Below are positions 47,538 to 59,900 of a stretch of DNA of 64,000 nt, in pieces. How positions within the stretch are numbered: the stretch's first letter is position 1; each line of letters starts with the position of its first letter. Source of the stretch: Scolanthus callimorphus (Eukaryota; Cnidaria; Anthozoa; Actiniaria; Edwardsiidae); assembly GCA_033964015.1 (NCBI GenBank), contig CM066914.1:7307831-7371830 (forward strand), given 5' to 3'. The notes under the pieces are model-generated. The model worked only from the letters and a program-made list of their open reading frames with translations. It did not search any database and was not told the DNA's origin. The position numbers and the translations under genes were made by a program.

Positions 47538-49859
47538 GTAAGGCAGGAGTGGGGGTTTAGTAGTTTTTTTTCAGGTCCGGATCAGGGATCTGAATTTTAA
47601 AAAAGGGATCAAAAATTGAGGTCACAAACTGGGCTCAGGATCAAACTCAGTATTGTCAAAACTAAAGGATCTATGTGAACAAAAGAGGTACAAGAGGTAC
47701 GCTGACCTCTTGCTAGTGTAACGCTGGTTTTGTAATCAATTCTTGTAGGGTCCTTTGAACTGCGATTCCCCGCTGAAGGCGTGACCGACTACGTCAAAAG
47801 AAACCTTTCATCTTCCGGCGTTCAACTTCACGCCTTCACAGCGTGCCTGTGGTACAAATCCAAGCAGCTGAAAAGTGGTTTGCACTCGTTGATTAGCTAC
47901 GCCGCCCGCGGGGATAACGAACTCCTGCTTGCAACTGTAAACGGCAAGTTTAAATGGTGGCATAGTACTACTGCAAGTAAAAAGTAATTACCTATTAGTT
48001 GCTATTTTATTATCATTGGTCGTCTTCCTTGGTTAGTTTGTTGGGTTTCTTTATAAAACTATTGTTTGATGAGGTTTTTTAATGATGACTTTCTGATGAC
48101 TTTGATGTAGATAAAAAGTGCAGAACACCGGAGAGAGTACTTGTTGACATAAGACGATAAATCAGACAACACCAAAGGCAGCACGGAAATTTCTTGATGG
48201 GTATTTTTTAGGTTAAGTAATCATCCATGCAAGAACTAGGCAAACCTCTATTGTTCTTCGGCATTGAAGGTTCCCCAAGTGGGATATGTCCCATTTTTTA
48301 TCACAGAAAGTTATCATGACTAGTAACATAATAAAAGTGAAAAATTGATAGATTTCGACTTGCTTTGAGAACATATGGCAACAAAAAGTCTCTAGACAAA
48401 TCACATTAAAGAAGAACAAAGGAGTGAGAATCAGTTTTTACGCTAGATTCCCCACGTACAAAATCTTTTAAAATTGCATATCCTGTTTGTGAGTACCACA
48501 TGTGCTTAAATATCCTTAAATATAAAGTTTGTGTCAACAAGACAAGGGGAAAAGGCTGCTTGTCCCCAGCAAAAACAAAGGATCATCAAAGCTTGCTCCC
48601 CCTTCCCCCCCCCCCCCCCCCCCCCCCCCCAAGACAAACTTTTTCTAGGCCTTGGTCCCCCCAGGTCAACATGCTCCTTTTGATTCACTCGTAGAACGAG
48701 AATATGTGAATCATAATGAATATTTATACTAGCTAGCCGCCATCTTGAAGTGTGGGCGTAAAAAATAAATTCGCCCGGGGCGGTGTGCCAGAACATGATT
48801 ATAAATCAAAGCAAGTGTAATCAGTGGTTTTCTATTTACGAACAAATTTTCGGTAATATCGTTTGGAAATGAACTTCCCGCTGAAAGATTTTCGGAAATT
48901 TAGAACAATCTTTTGAGCTTGTCCCTCCAAGAAACCAGTAATTTCGAAAATATCGGGAAAACGATTTCCATTAAACATCATTGCCAGTTTTTCCCCCGGA
49001 AAGTTTTCCCCCGGAAAGACGCTTTCCATTTGATTTCGATTTGATTTTGATTTCCGAAAATTGTCGAGGCACGTTTCGGTTTGAACCGTTTCATTTGAGC
49101 AAAGGAATTACCGGAAAAGGCTCAAAATTTGGTAAATGGAAAGCACCCCAGTTAAACACAAATATTTATAGAAAAGAAAATGATGGGATTATTTTTCTCT
49201 TGCACTATACAGCGGCAACCCTCGGTTGTTCGGCCTGCCGGCGTACCACGTGATACGTTGTTTATGTATCACGTGATCAATACTTTTGGGTGGAAAGTTT
49301 GGGCATCCTTTGTTTTCTTGCTCTCAACGCCCAAATGTAGTGATCACGGGGTACATAAGCAGCGCATCACGTGCTACATAAAAAACGATCGTGCGATCAA
49401 TTTTATTTAACGCAGTACTCAAGTGACGGCGGCAAGTGATAACGGATGGCAGCACATTTGTCTGACGTGGGAAAACAGCCACGGAACATGGATCCTCTAC
49501 AAAGACGGAAAGCAGCTGAGAAGGGAACCGGGTTCCGCAAAGGAGGGGTGATCAGAAAGGGAGGTGTGCTGGTCCTTGGTCAAGAACAGGACACCGTTGG
49601 TGGGACTTTTGACAAAAAACAGAGTTTCGTTGGTCACCTGAGCGGAGTCAATATCTGGAGTAGAGCTCTCGCTGCGAGGGAGATATCCCGGATGTCAGTT
49701 TCGTGTGATACTGGAAAAGGTATTTAAAATGAGATTAAGGGCGGTTGTAAGAAAAGGTCAGGCCAGAGGTTTTTCAAACTTAGTCATTTTCTGCGTTAAA
49801 TGGTCTAACTATATCCAAGCTTTAGCTTATATGGGTTGTCGGCGGCGTCGAACACTCAA

Positions 49860-50160
49860 GCGAGCGGCGTCAAGCCTCGAGATTTGATACAGAGCTGTTG
49901 AGAGAAACAACTTTCTGCGCATGCCCCAACGTTCAAAATCAGCCAAACAGCGACGGCCCTCAAATGGATGTCCCCAGAGCCTCCCCTTCGAGCATACGAG
50001 CCGGGGCGCTCTGGGTACGTGAAAGCTGATTGGCTGATTTTGAACATTGGGCATGCGCAGAAAGTTATTTCCCTAAGCGGCTCTGTATCAAGTGTCATGT
50101 ACGCATCACTGACTGTCACCAGAGAGCCCCCCGCGAGGTGACGAGCCGGGGAGCTCTGGT
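49860..50160. repeat. Two partial MITE family A copies, head to tail
   Basis: About 49872-50028 carries the interior plus the right end (GAGCCGGGGCGCTCTGGGTA). About 50029-50160 repeats GCTGATTGGCTGATTTTGAA through to GAGCCGGGGAGCTCTGG. The left termini are missing. It lies in the last pentraxin intron, just upstream of exon 50208-50303. Confidence 0.75.
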
Positions 50161-50399
50161 GGGTTATGGCCTCTTTCTTCTTTCACTTTTTCTTGTCCTT
50201 CTTCTAGGTGATGTGTTTCAAATGGCGCGACGCGCTTGATGGAATTCATGGCCACGTGGAAATCATTTACCACTCCCCAGGTGTCATCCATCGAACTAGA
50301 TAGCTTATTACATATGTGGACACAGAAAGCGCGTCATGTTGAACAAAACTGACCAATCAGATTTGGCGTGAAAACAACCAATCGTGACAAAATCAAAAA

Positions 50400-50498
50400 T
50401 AAGCCGTCGTTTTCACTGGCAAAATGCCTATAAGGAGACTGGGGCGAGCTGCGCGGGTTCCCTGTGGAGTCTCAAAATAGATCTAGCCTGGCTGCTAA

Positions 50499-50529
<31 letters not shown>

Positions 50530-50835
50530 CAGCGTCAATAGCCCATGAGGCCGAAGGCCGAATGGGCTATTGACTCAGAGGCCATGAGGGCGAGAGGAAT
50601 AATTGTTTTAGTCAAATTACACTATTAGGTCAATTTGTATAGCCAAAAACGTTTTCTGGTCTGGTCATTTGCCATTTTCTGGCTTTCAAATCCGACTAGT
50701 ATGCTATAACTTATAGCCTACTAGTAGCTCAACCAATCAGAACGCAGCATTGACAATAGACCACTAGTGTGATTTGACTAAAAAGCGATATCCAACATGG
50801 AGGATGCTTTTGATCAGGGTATTTTTGATATATTG
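50400..50835. repeat. Interspersed repeat copy 2 with an internal palindrome
   Basis: The outer words match the 22.4 kb repeat. Inside, at about 50498-50610, ACAATTATTCCTCGAGCCCG and GGGCTCAGCGTCAATAGCCC face their inverse copies across GAGGCCGAAGGCC. It is non-coding. Confidence 0.6.
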
Positions 50836-50964
50836 TCCTAGCAATTTTAGGTGCGCTCTCATTGGTTGAAAAATGCGACATTTTCACGCTCAAATCTGAT
50901 TGACAAGTTTTGGTATGGCTGGCGTGCTGTGTCCACACTGTACGTAAGAGTCCGTCTGTAGCAG

Positions 50965-51135
50965 CAGGGGCGTAGCTAGGTCCTCAGAAAGGGTCCTCAC
51001 AACCTTAATGTTTACTGTATTTTTCGTCCCCAAAGGGGGTCACAACCGATTTTTTCCTTAATGTACTGTATTTTTCGTCTCCAAAGGGGGCACCCCAGGA
51101 CCCCCCGCCCCCCTGGCTACGCCCCTGAGCAGGAG
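50965..51135. mobile_element. MITE, CAGGGGCGTAGC family, copy 1, 5-bp duplication
   Basis: It starts CAGGGGCGTAGCTAGG and ends CCTGGCTACGCCCCTG. The 5-bp direct repeat AGCAG lies directly outside both ends. The interior is rich in TTTTTCGTCCCCAAAGGGGG-type words. It is non-coding. Confidence 0.8.
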
Positions 51136-51665
51136 TGAACGATCTTTCACTTAGGACTGTTTTGCCAATACTGTTGAATTTGTACTATTTTTAGCATCAA
51201 GTTATTCATCTTTAAGCCAAAGTAAATAAAAAAATCCTTAAAAATTAATTCTAAACGAGACTATTCACCCGGTTGAAGAGATTCCTTTTTATCAGGCGTT
51301 TTATGATAAAAGGCTTTTTAGTAAGAAAATAAAATAAGGGTTCCGTATACATATTACATATTCTCTTGTGATGGCGGCAGACTAAGTAGCAGATTACATG
51401 TAACACTCTGAATAATGATACAATCCATTTATTGCACGTCATAACTGTAGAATGAAAGTGGCATAAAAAAAAATAGAACTATGCAACATGGAGTGTTTTT
51501 TATCCGGTGAGGTCTCCCGTCCACACAAAGCACAAACGAACACTTCAAATACTTACATTTGCCAGTTTTTTTTGGCCAAACTTCCGACTGATGGATTAAA
51601 ATTGGGAGTCCTAAAATGGAGGTTTGACAATCGCATCCTAGATCCTTCATATACGGTAGACGTAC

Positions 51666-51923
51666 AGGGGCGTAGCCAGCACTTATGAGAGGGGGGGTTC
51701 CAAAATTCAAAAAAATAAAAAACTCCACATAGATCTCGGGGAAAAACTAGCGTTTCAAGAAATTTGCTACATATTATTGGAGCTTTTATTTGTTGTCTAT
51801 TAAATATTTACAATTTTAGTAGTAAGTCGGCCCAGAACAGAGGCGAGGGGGGGGTTCCGCTGCGGGAGAGGGGGGGTTCCGGAACCCCTGGAACCCCCCC
51901 CCCCCCCCTGGCTACGCCCCTGA
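51666..51923. mobile_element. MITE, CAGGGGCGTAGC family, copy 2, 5-bp duplication
   Basis: It starts CAGGGGCGTAGCCAGC and ends CTGGCTACGCCCCTG. ACGTA is repeated directly outside both ends. The interior contains G-rich runs (GAGAGGGGGGGTTCC). Confidence 0.8.
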
Positions 51924-51929
51924 CGTAGG

Positions 51930-52680
51930 ATATATTTATACGGAGGACACTATAATGTTCTATATATGAAGGATCTACCGTTGTCGTCCTCCGCTGGCTC
52001 TGGGGACAAGATTACACACGACCTTGTTTATCAGTCTCCATGGCAATTCAAAGGTGATCGTTTAGCCCTTAGCTAAGTGTCGTCCAATCAAACGTTCTAG
52101 TTCTCGGCTTGACCTACAGTATTCTCGTAGTAGTTTTCCCCGCCTTTTCTCCAAGGCAACACAAACAAAATAAACCGCCAGCTGCTCCACTGACTTGATG
52201 CTGATTGGCTAATATTCGTCATGCGACCAGGGGCCCGTTTCTCGAACACCCCGGCGAATTCTCGTACCCGAAAAACTTCCCCTATACAGAATTACGTTTT
52301 ATCCGAAATTGTCTTGCGCAGAAAAAACTCGGTGAAAAACAATTGAAACTTTTCAAGAGAAGGTGCTCTCCCGAGAATATTCGGGAGTGATTTTTCGATT
52401 TTTATACAGAATTACGTTAGTTTTATCCGAATTTGTCGCGCAGAAAATGAGAAGCTGCTCTCCGAATTTTCGGGTGGTTTTTCGACTATTTGTGGGTTTG
52501 ACAGCGCCTATTCTGCGTTTTATCAGTTTATGTTATTTGCCAATTTGTGCCTCTAGAAACGGTTGCTAAGGATTTAGACTAAAATAAAAATATTAGTTGC
52601 CATAGAAATGATCAAAACAGTAGACGAGTTTTAATAACAACTCAACACATCCAAAACCACAATGGTATTGGAGCGGTGGA
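51930..52680. other. Upstream flank of the small ORF; no other gene seen
   Basis: Paired words such as TATACAGAATTACGTTTTAT / TATACAGAATTACGTTAGTT and repeated TTCTCG(T/A)-type sequence near 52250-52480 suggest a decayed repeat. No core promoter motif is convincing. Confidence 0.35.
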
Positions 52681-53055
52681 ATGGGTTGCTCACCCTCATC
52701 ACAAGTGGAGTATGTATTACCAGTTGCGATTACTGCACCAAGGGCAAAACGCCGAAAGAAAGGAGTGTTTGATATACCTTTTATTCATGTTACCAGACCA
52801 AGTAATCCCTCTCCTTCGCCATTTATACCGGAAAATCAGGATGAAAATTTGCTTTGGGAGTTTTGGACGCCAGAAGAGCACCGCCGAGGAGACGAAAGTT
52901 GCAATTTGCCGAACTGCTTTGTGAACCATGAATGTGAGTCCGCATTTCTACGTGGGGAAGGAATGTTTTCGTCTGACTATTGGAACAAGAAGAACACATT
53001 TCTTTTAAAACACAGAGAACTGTCGAAAGAACTTCATCGGTTTGACTTCGGGTGA
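52681..53055 (+). CDS. Small intact ORF with Met-Gly-Cys start, function unknown
   Basis: A single uninterrupted ORF of 124 residues with ATG start and TGA stop. It begins MGCSPSSQ, fitting N-myristoylation at Gly2 with Ser at position 5 to 7 and a neighbouring Cys3 for palmitoylation. A basic patch (PRAKRRKKG) could add membrane contact. The middle is Pro/Ser-rich, followed by an aromatic and acidic segment (LLWEFWTPEEHRR), a Cys cluster (CNLPNCFVNHEC) and a charged tail (LLKHRELSKELHRFDFG). The composition is protein-like and unlike the repeat ORFs nearby. I recognise no family. Membrane-anchor role is inference; no intron or paralogue is seen in the window. It could be the last exon of a longer gene or a lineage-specific gene. 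Confidence 0.55.
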   Translation: MGCSPSSQVEYVLPVAITAPRAKRRKKGVFDIPFIHVTRPSNPSPSPFIPENQDENLLWEFWTPEEHRRGDESCNLPNCFVNHECESAFLRGEGMFSSDYWNKKNTFLLKHRELSKELHRFDFG

Positions 53056-53942
53056 TTTAAATATGAAATGAGTTGGGTAAGTCCGGCTTACAAAGACCGT
53101 GAAAACAGTCCACTTGAAGTTAAGATGAAGAGATCCCGAGTTGTAGAAAGATGGTAAATCCAATCTCATTCATGGAAAGTAAAGGACATTTTAACGTGTT
53201 ATTCATTTAAAGTATCAAATTTACAGATCAATTCGGGCAGTCATTTTCCTGTGTGTAATTTTTGCATATAAATCGCAAATCTCCAGCAAACCTGTAACGC
53301 ATTTCATGTATAGATTTTTAAGTCGCCAATTCGCCACTTAAGATCGATCCAATAACAACAAAATGATGTACAAATGTTGAAGTTGCGCAGCGAAAAACAT
53401 TTCGCATGTAATAGCCTTGTAAATTGGTGCTAAAATGTCTAGGGACTTTCTTAAAGTATTCAACTCTATGACGTATTTATTTTTACTTTCTTTAGCATTT
53501 CTTGTTTTCTTTCTTCTGCTTACTTTGTTAACTATTTAATAATTTTGTATGAGGTTTTTTTATATTTTACATGATTTTATACATATTTTTATCACTAGGT
53601 TTTCTCAATATGACGCGCCATTGGATTCTTTAAAAGAAATAGAGGTATAAAAAATTATATTATTATTATTATTAAATCAAAAGAACGTGATGCAAACAAA
53701 AAAAAGCTAGCCTGGACACGAATAATTCTTCGTTTATAATTCTTTTTTGGCGTAAAACGCTAAAAATTCTTTTTTTTTCATAACATAGCTTTCTTAAAAT
53801 CTCTTCTTTCGAGACTCGTCGCTTCTCCCTCATTTGGTCCGGTAAATCTAAGTTAAACATCTTCTCCTGTCGATAAGAACAGGGGAACAGAAGATACTGT
53901 ACTCGTGTTCACGGTAAAGAAGTCCTTCTATGTTGCAGGCGT

Positions 53943-56900
53943 TTAAGGTGATTCACTAAAGAATGTGTTGAAGACTTCTTTCTTGTTGACTTTACCCATG
54001 ATGTTTCGCGGTAGTTCCTCTACTACTTCCAGCACCCTAGGGATATGGTACCTCACCATGTGTTGTGTACCCCAGTCATGCACCTCTTTGACTGTAAGGT
54101 CCTAGAAATGATATGAAGGAAATGAGGAAGTGCAGAAAATATAATAGAGCGGTTTTCACATGACTGTCGTGAAAACAATTGCATTGAGCAATCACTAGCC
54201 AATAAGAATCGTGAGAAATCACGACTTGCTCCTAAATGGCTTTTGCTTAGCCAATAGCAAGCCGATTCAATTACTAAGTAATTACACAATTGTATTTACT
54301 ACAGAATTTGATTGGCTGAGAAAAACGAGTAGCCAATGAGAACGCAAAGCAATCGCAATTACATAACAAGTCTTAACAGTCATGTGAAATCCGCTCTAAT
54401 ATACAGTGAGTGCGCAAAGAATTGTTGTCAAAACGACTAATGTTTCTAGGTCCAGCGAGAGATTCTTCGCAGTTTTGGGATGCAAAAACTAGATTGAATC
54501 ATTGTACAAATCAAACACAGTTTACATTTGACATAAGGCATGATTATGAGGTGAAAAGTTACACAATTATATTATACACAATATATACACAATATATTTT
54601 TTTCTAATCTGTTTGGAACGTTTGGCGATGCAACAAAAATCATTTTGATTGGCTTATTTGGCTGATTACTTTTCACTTAGGGGTTTTCGTCATTACATTG
54701 CCGCCCTGTGTTGTTGTAATTTACCTTTCCTTCATAAAGAGACACTATTGCAGCTATCTTCTCGCCCCACTCAGGATCCGGGACCCCAAGTACTGCACAG
54801 TCCCGGATGTACGGGTGCTGCCGAAGCTCACGTTCTACTTCTAGCGCGCTGATGATGTACAAAAACAGAACTAGGGATTTTGTTTTCATTTTTACCTCAT
54901 GGTATACACTCTTTTCTTTATAATAACCACGTTAGAGGCAGTTTCATATTGTGTTGAACTTAGTTCTACTGTGTTTTCAAAGTTGTTTGGATGAGTCAAT
55001 AAACCGAGGTCTCCTATCTGCCTTTCCTTCTACCCTTATTCAAGGTGACGCTAAAGAACACATCACTCCTCGTAAGAATAGGGGATTGTCTCCCGGTGCA
55101 ATGGCTTGGCTCTCGGAGACACTACATTTACTGTAAAACAGCCCTCATGATTCAGCAATTTGCGCCATCCAATGCAGCCCGTAAGTCCTCCAACCACTCG
55201 TTGTCTAGCGGTCGTGTACTTTCGACCGCTTTGAGTTCCCTCGCGATGAGGAGAAGATCCTCCCTTTTTTCTTTCTTTCTGTATGTTAAATTTCTAATTC
55301 AAAAAACTATTTTTCAATTCTCATCACCTTATTTTGTATCCTCCGCTTTTAATGATGTCCCAAGGCCGCCCTACGATGTAATATACCCCTTTACTAAACC
55401 CTGCAAAACGAAGCATTGGTGAATTAAGGGACTAGAAACACATCAACATGCAAATATGGCTGTAGGGAATATCCGACGTTTTGGAGACATGCTGGCTCCA
55501 TTTCCAAGGACTCAGAGAATTGAGTTCAAATTCGCTCGAGAGACTAATAGAATTTACATACTAAAAGGCAGAACAATTTAAAAATAATACTAACTTTGCC
55601 TTGGATTGAGTATCCCGGAAAAAATGTTTTGCAATTGTAACTGATTTTCTACCGTGCTGAATAAAAAGTACAGAGCATCCTTTTGACCCTATTCGTGGAT
55701 ATTTTTAGTGTTAAAAAAAAAAACGTTTCAAAAAGAAACTTTCTATTTCATTCAAACCCTCGAATCGACTCAAAAATCACCCGAAAAATCTCGGGAAAAT
55801 ATTCCCTGCTAGCAGAGGCCTCTTAAGCGAAATGCAGAGAAAAGAGGCCTCTGCTAGCAGGGAAGGGAATGTAGCTTCTCCCAAAAACTTTCCATTGATT
55901 TTCTCCCGTTTTACAGGGGTTGAAAAATTCGGGTAAAACTATAAACGTAATGAACATTTCGTGCACCAGACAATCAACTTTTCCTTTCCATTTCTAATTA
56001 TTTAAGTCTGTAAAGACTAAATTGTATTATTATCCATAGAAAAAGATGAGAAAGACTAGAAAGTGATTATTCAATTCAATGCCAGCTTTCTGGGTGTTAA
56101 AAAATTACGTGTAAAAAGTCTAGTGCTACACCATGAAACCATCAAGAACTAATTTGCAAGCGTATCAAAATAGTTTTTCAATGGCCGCAAAACAAAGACG
56201 TGGCCATGATAGTTTAAGCAGACTGGGTTTATAGCCAAAAACCGAGTTGTTTCGCGCTGTGAGTTTTCAAAACGTGGTTTGATTTTGCTTTCTCAGTCCT
56301 TGCCCTGTTTCACATCGGGTTTTAGTCGCGTCAGAAAACAAGGCGACTGCACCAGCTGAACAGAGCAAGGACCTGATTGGCTTAGAGTTGTCTAGCGGAA
56401 CAGAAAAACCCAACATCGTAAATACAAAGCGATGTGTTTTTGAAAATGCGTAGCACAAAACTTTAAACTTACGAACAGTGTCCCCGGTAATAAACCATCC
56501 ATCTTCAGTGAATGATTCTTTCGTCGCATCAGGCCGCATCCAGTATCTAAAAAAAAGAGAGAGATAATTGTCGAAAAGCTCAGCAGCTTTTCTGCTGGGT
56601 TTTGTTTTTTACCGCCCAACCAGATGACTTTTCCACCAACCTCAACTAACAACAAGACCAACTGTAGAAATGACCGACCAATATGAGCAAAAGGAAACCC
56701 TTGAAGCCCACCCACCCACCACACACCCAACCACCCCATTCCAAACCACACCAACAAAACAAACATTCACCAAACAAATTGCAAAACCAACAAACAAAAC
56801 GTTTGTGAGAACATATTACTCTTTGAAGACAGCAGGGCCTCGTACAAGCAGCATGCCTTCGGCAGTGTCAGAATCAAGAAGAATACTTGAGCCATTTTCA

Positions 56901-59900
56901 TCTCCTTCAACAAGAACCTAGAATCAACAACAGGGCCCCTGAAGTCAGAAGGAATCAATCTCTCAGTATTTCAATATAATCAAAGTAATTTTTAAATTAA
57001 GAGCCAGTGCCAGCCTCCCTTTTTACAGCATAGCAACATAAGGGAGCATTCATTATTTATGCCAGGGGGTGGACTGGCAAGATTTTTCATTCAGCCCCTT
57101 TAGGTAATTTTTAAAATAATGATAGCCCCCCCCCCCCCCCCCCCCCCCTTAGATCAGGACGAAATGTTGGGACATCTAGATAACAAGTAGACCATTTCCT
57201 GCATTTTTAGGACATTTCCTGCATGCATGAACAGTTTGTTGTAATTTTACAGGCGTGCATCCTCTTGTATCCACATGTAGAATTAAAGTCACTGCCATAA
57301 AATGAAGATGACCCCTCACAGTTGTTTTCATATTTTCTGGTGACCTCCTACATGAACGTGCCGAATTTAACATGCCCCCCCCCCCCTTAATTCTTGCCAG
57401 CCCACCCCCTGCCATAAATAATGAATGCTACTTAAGTTACAATTAGTCGGAGAAAGCATCCATTTCCATCGGCTAAATTAGAGAATAGCCGTTTTCACGT
57501 TTTCATGCCCGCGGGTGAAACGAAAACAATAACAAAGGATTGGCTGACACAGCCTAACAGGTATGGATAAAAATGGGGATACCTGGTGTTGGTTGTCTGG
57601 TGAAACAATTCGCACTTCAACACCAGGAAGAGGAACTCCAACTGATCCCTACAACACAATAAGTTAGAACAAACAATGAAAAAGACCTGAACAGGGAAAA
57701 ATCCTTTAAAAATGAGATTTTTTTCATGGAATGACTTACAGGAATTCTTGAGCCATTAAGAGGATTGGATAGAGCCATGCCAATTTCCGTCATACCATAT
57801 CTCTCTAGCAACACATGGCCTGAAATTGAGCTTTCATTCCTTATTTGTTTCTAGTAACCATATGGTAGTGAAAATGTGATCCAATTGGTTACTTTTTTCA
57901 CATCAAAATTTCATCTCAAGTATTTTGTCCTATGCTCAGCAGGAGAGCCAGGATACCATAAGATAGGATGAAACCCCAACTGGGATAGGCAGGGTCCAGC
58001 CAGTTTGGGCAGATGCATATCATAATAACCACACTTGCAAAGTCTCAGGGATTTCACGGCTTTGTATCAGCTCCCTGACTCCTGATCTTGCCCTCCTGGC
58101 TATTAGACAGCCCCCTATTTTGGTGATACATTGTTTCTTATAAGCCCCCCCCCCCACACACACACACACACACTTCAAAGTGAGCTCTGCAGGCCATGAT
58201 GTAAGGTTGAGTTCCAAGCAGCTGTCCCAAATTTTCAGTTTATTAATTGTAGCTGGATCAGCAGAATAAGGAATATTTTAGCACATACCCGTTACTTCTT
58301 CCCAGTTTTTCATATCCATCTCTGGCAAAGCAGAAGACCCACTTACCATCAGCCTTTAAAAAATCATTATACAAAAGGAATTGATCATTTGGCCTTGGGG
58401 TACTGTTGTAGAGTGAAAAACTTTAACTGAAAGTCAGAGCATCCACTGGGCTCAGATACATGTTTGGGCTGTGTTTTCTGACATTCATAACAAATTGCAC
58501 CTGATGTTTAAGGTTATCGAGTGTGAATGCACTATGAGCATGTCAGTGAGTTTTAACCCTTCATAATTCTTACTGGATTTTAGTGAGGTCAAGGCCAAGG
58601 GGAAAAGAAAAAAAAAACTGTACAATTATTGTCCTCTTGGACCGATTTTCAGCCACCCTTTTTGCTCTATGACTTCAAGGCCACTCCTTTTTTACAGTCA
58701 ATCATAGATGACTCTTTTGGCTCATGTTGTTCTTAACCCCCCAAAAGGTTTTGCTGCAGCCATAAAAGTCTTCAAAATTTCAACCACAACATAAATAGGG
58801 AGGGATCGGGGGAGGGGGGGGGGCAATGAATTTCAAAGATTGGGGATTTACTTGTACCTCAGATTAGAGCATTTCCTTATAGTCTCCTCCTTTTGTTGGC
58901 ATGAGTAATTAGCATTTCTATGATGCTGTATAAGTTTGTTGTAGATTGTTGGCACAGCCATGAAAAGCGATAGCTGAGGCTTAGCTCCAGTCAGAAAATC
59001 CCAGACCTAGAGAATATAAAGTGAAAAGGAAAAATCTACTAAGCTAAGCTAAGCTAAAGCTACCCTGCAAGCAGTGATTGAAAGGAGGAAATCACTGCTC
59101 GCAGGGTAAGCTAAAGCATGTCTTCCAGAACTATGACAATATATTAGAAGCAGACGAAATCTAGAGGTTTCTGGTTCATATGAAAATGGAATAAAAATAT
59201 ACAAAATTCTGCCCTCAGCACTTAGTATGGTGCACAAGTCCCAATCAACAAAAGTACTTCCGTCAGTGATCAATGAAGGAAACAAATTTTCAATTCAAAA
59301 ATTACTGAAACTAAAAGTGCCTTTGGCAAAAGTAGTATTACATAAGCAAGGCTAATGGGTCACCAATATATATCTTGAAGGCCCCAAAATTTTGAGGGGT
59401 GAGAGACATATGATCCCTATGGCTCACTCACCCTGCTACAAGTCCATTGCATTAAGTCAGAGTTTCTGATGCAATGAGTCATGTAAACAAAAACAAAGCA
59501 ATGCATTATTAGCAGCATCACATATTTTCCGGAGGTCATATCGTTAGATTCAAGAGGGAGGACCTCAAGACTGCCATGAACGATGGAACAATGTGGCGGC
59601 AAGATGCACGAATGCCCCGGCCCCCAGGGTCACTAGATGACGATGATGATGATGATTAGGCAGCATGAGTTGGCCATGAGTAGCATGAGTTCTGGCAAGT
59701 AAACTCTGCCTTGTACCACAAGAAACTAAGCTAGGCTGTTTTGCTATATTTTATTACGTATCATTTAATTAACCTGTTTAGCATCAAAGGATGGCATCAT
59801 GACGCATGTTGCACCAACCCACAATGGACAGGCCAGGACATTGACAACTCCATGTACGTGGTGTAGAGGGAGCACATGTAGGATGCAGTCACTTTCAGTC

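Larger units (their letters stand above)
45128..50303 (+). pseudogene. Secreted coiled-coil pentraxin, frame broken by one-base lesions
   Basis: Exons: 45128-45316, 46871-47046, 47749-47976, 49416-49719 and 50208-50303 (TAG). The first encodes a signal peptide (MRAFLLLVLFLCLLDLFVQG). The second is a heptad-like helix (SMEKRLVDIGK, RETLDQKVASVV). The rest is a pentraxin domain: FELRFPAEGVTDYV, FTACLWYKS and WQHICLTW (the usual disulphide pair), GGVLVLGQEQD, KKQSFVGHLSGVNIWSRAL and a C-terminal WRDALDG. Pentraxins are extracellular, often calcium-dependent lectin-like oligomers; coiled coil plus pentraxin recalls neuronal pentraxins. Frame breaks are inferred near 46885, 46933, at the 49416 junction, at 49530-49532 (one G short) and at 50216-50218 (one T extra). 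All splice sites remain and no nonsense codon stands outside the shifted frames. If these are assembly errors, the gene is functional. I mark it broken as the sequence stands. Confidence 0.75.

Noticed and set aside
48506..48796. ORFs with poly-Pro or poly-Gly across the C run
   Set aside because: They are made by the 26-bp C homopolymer and have no supporting exon structure.
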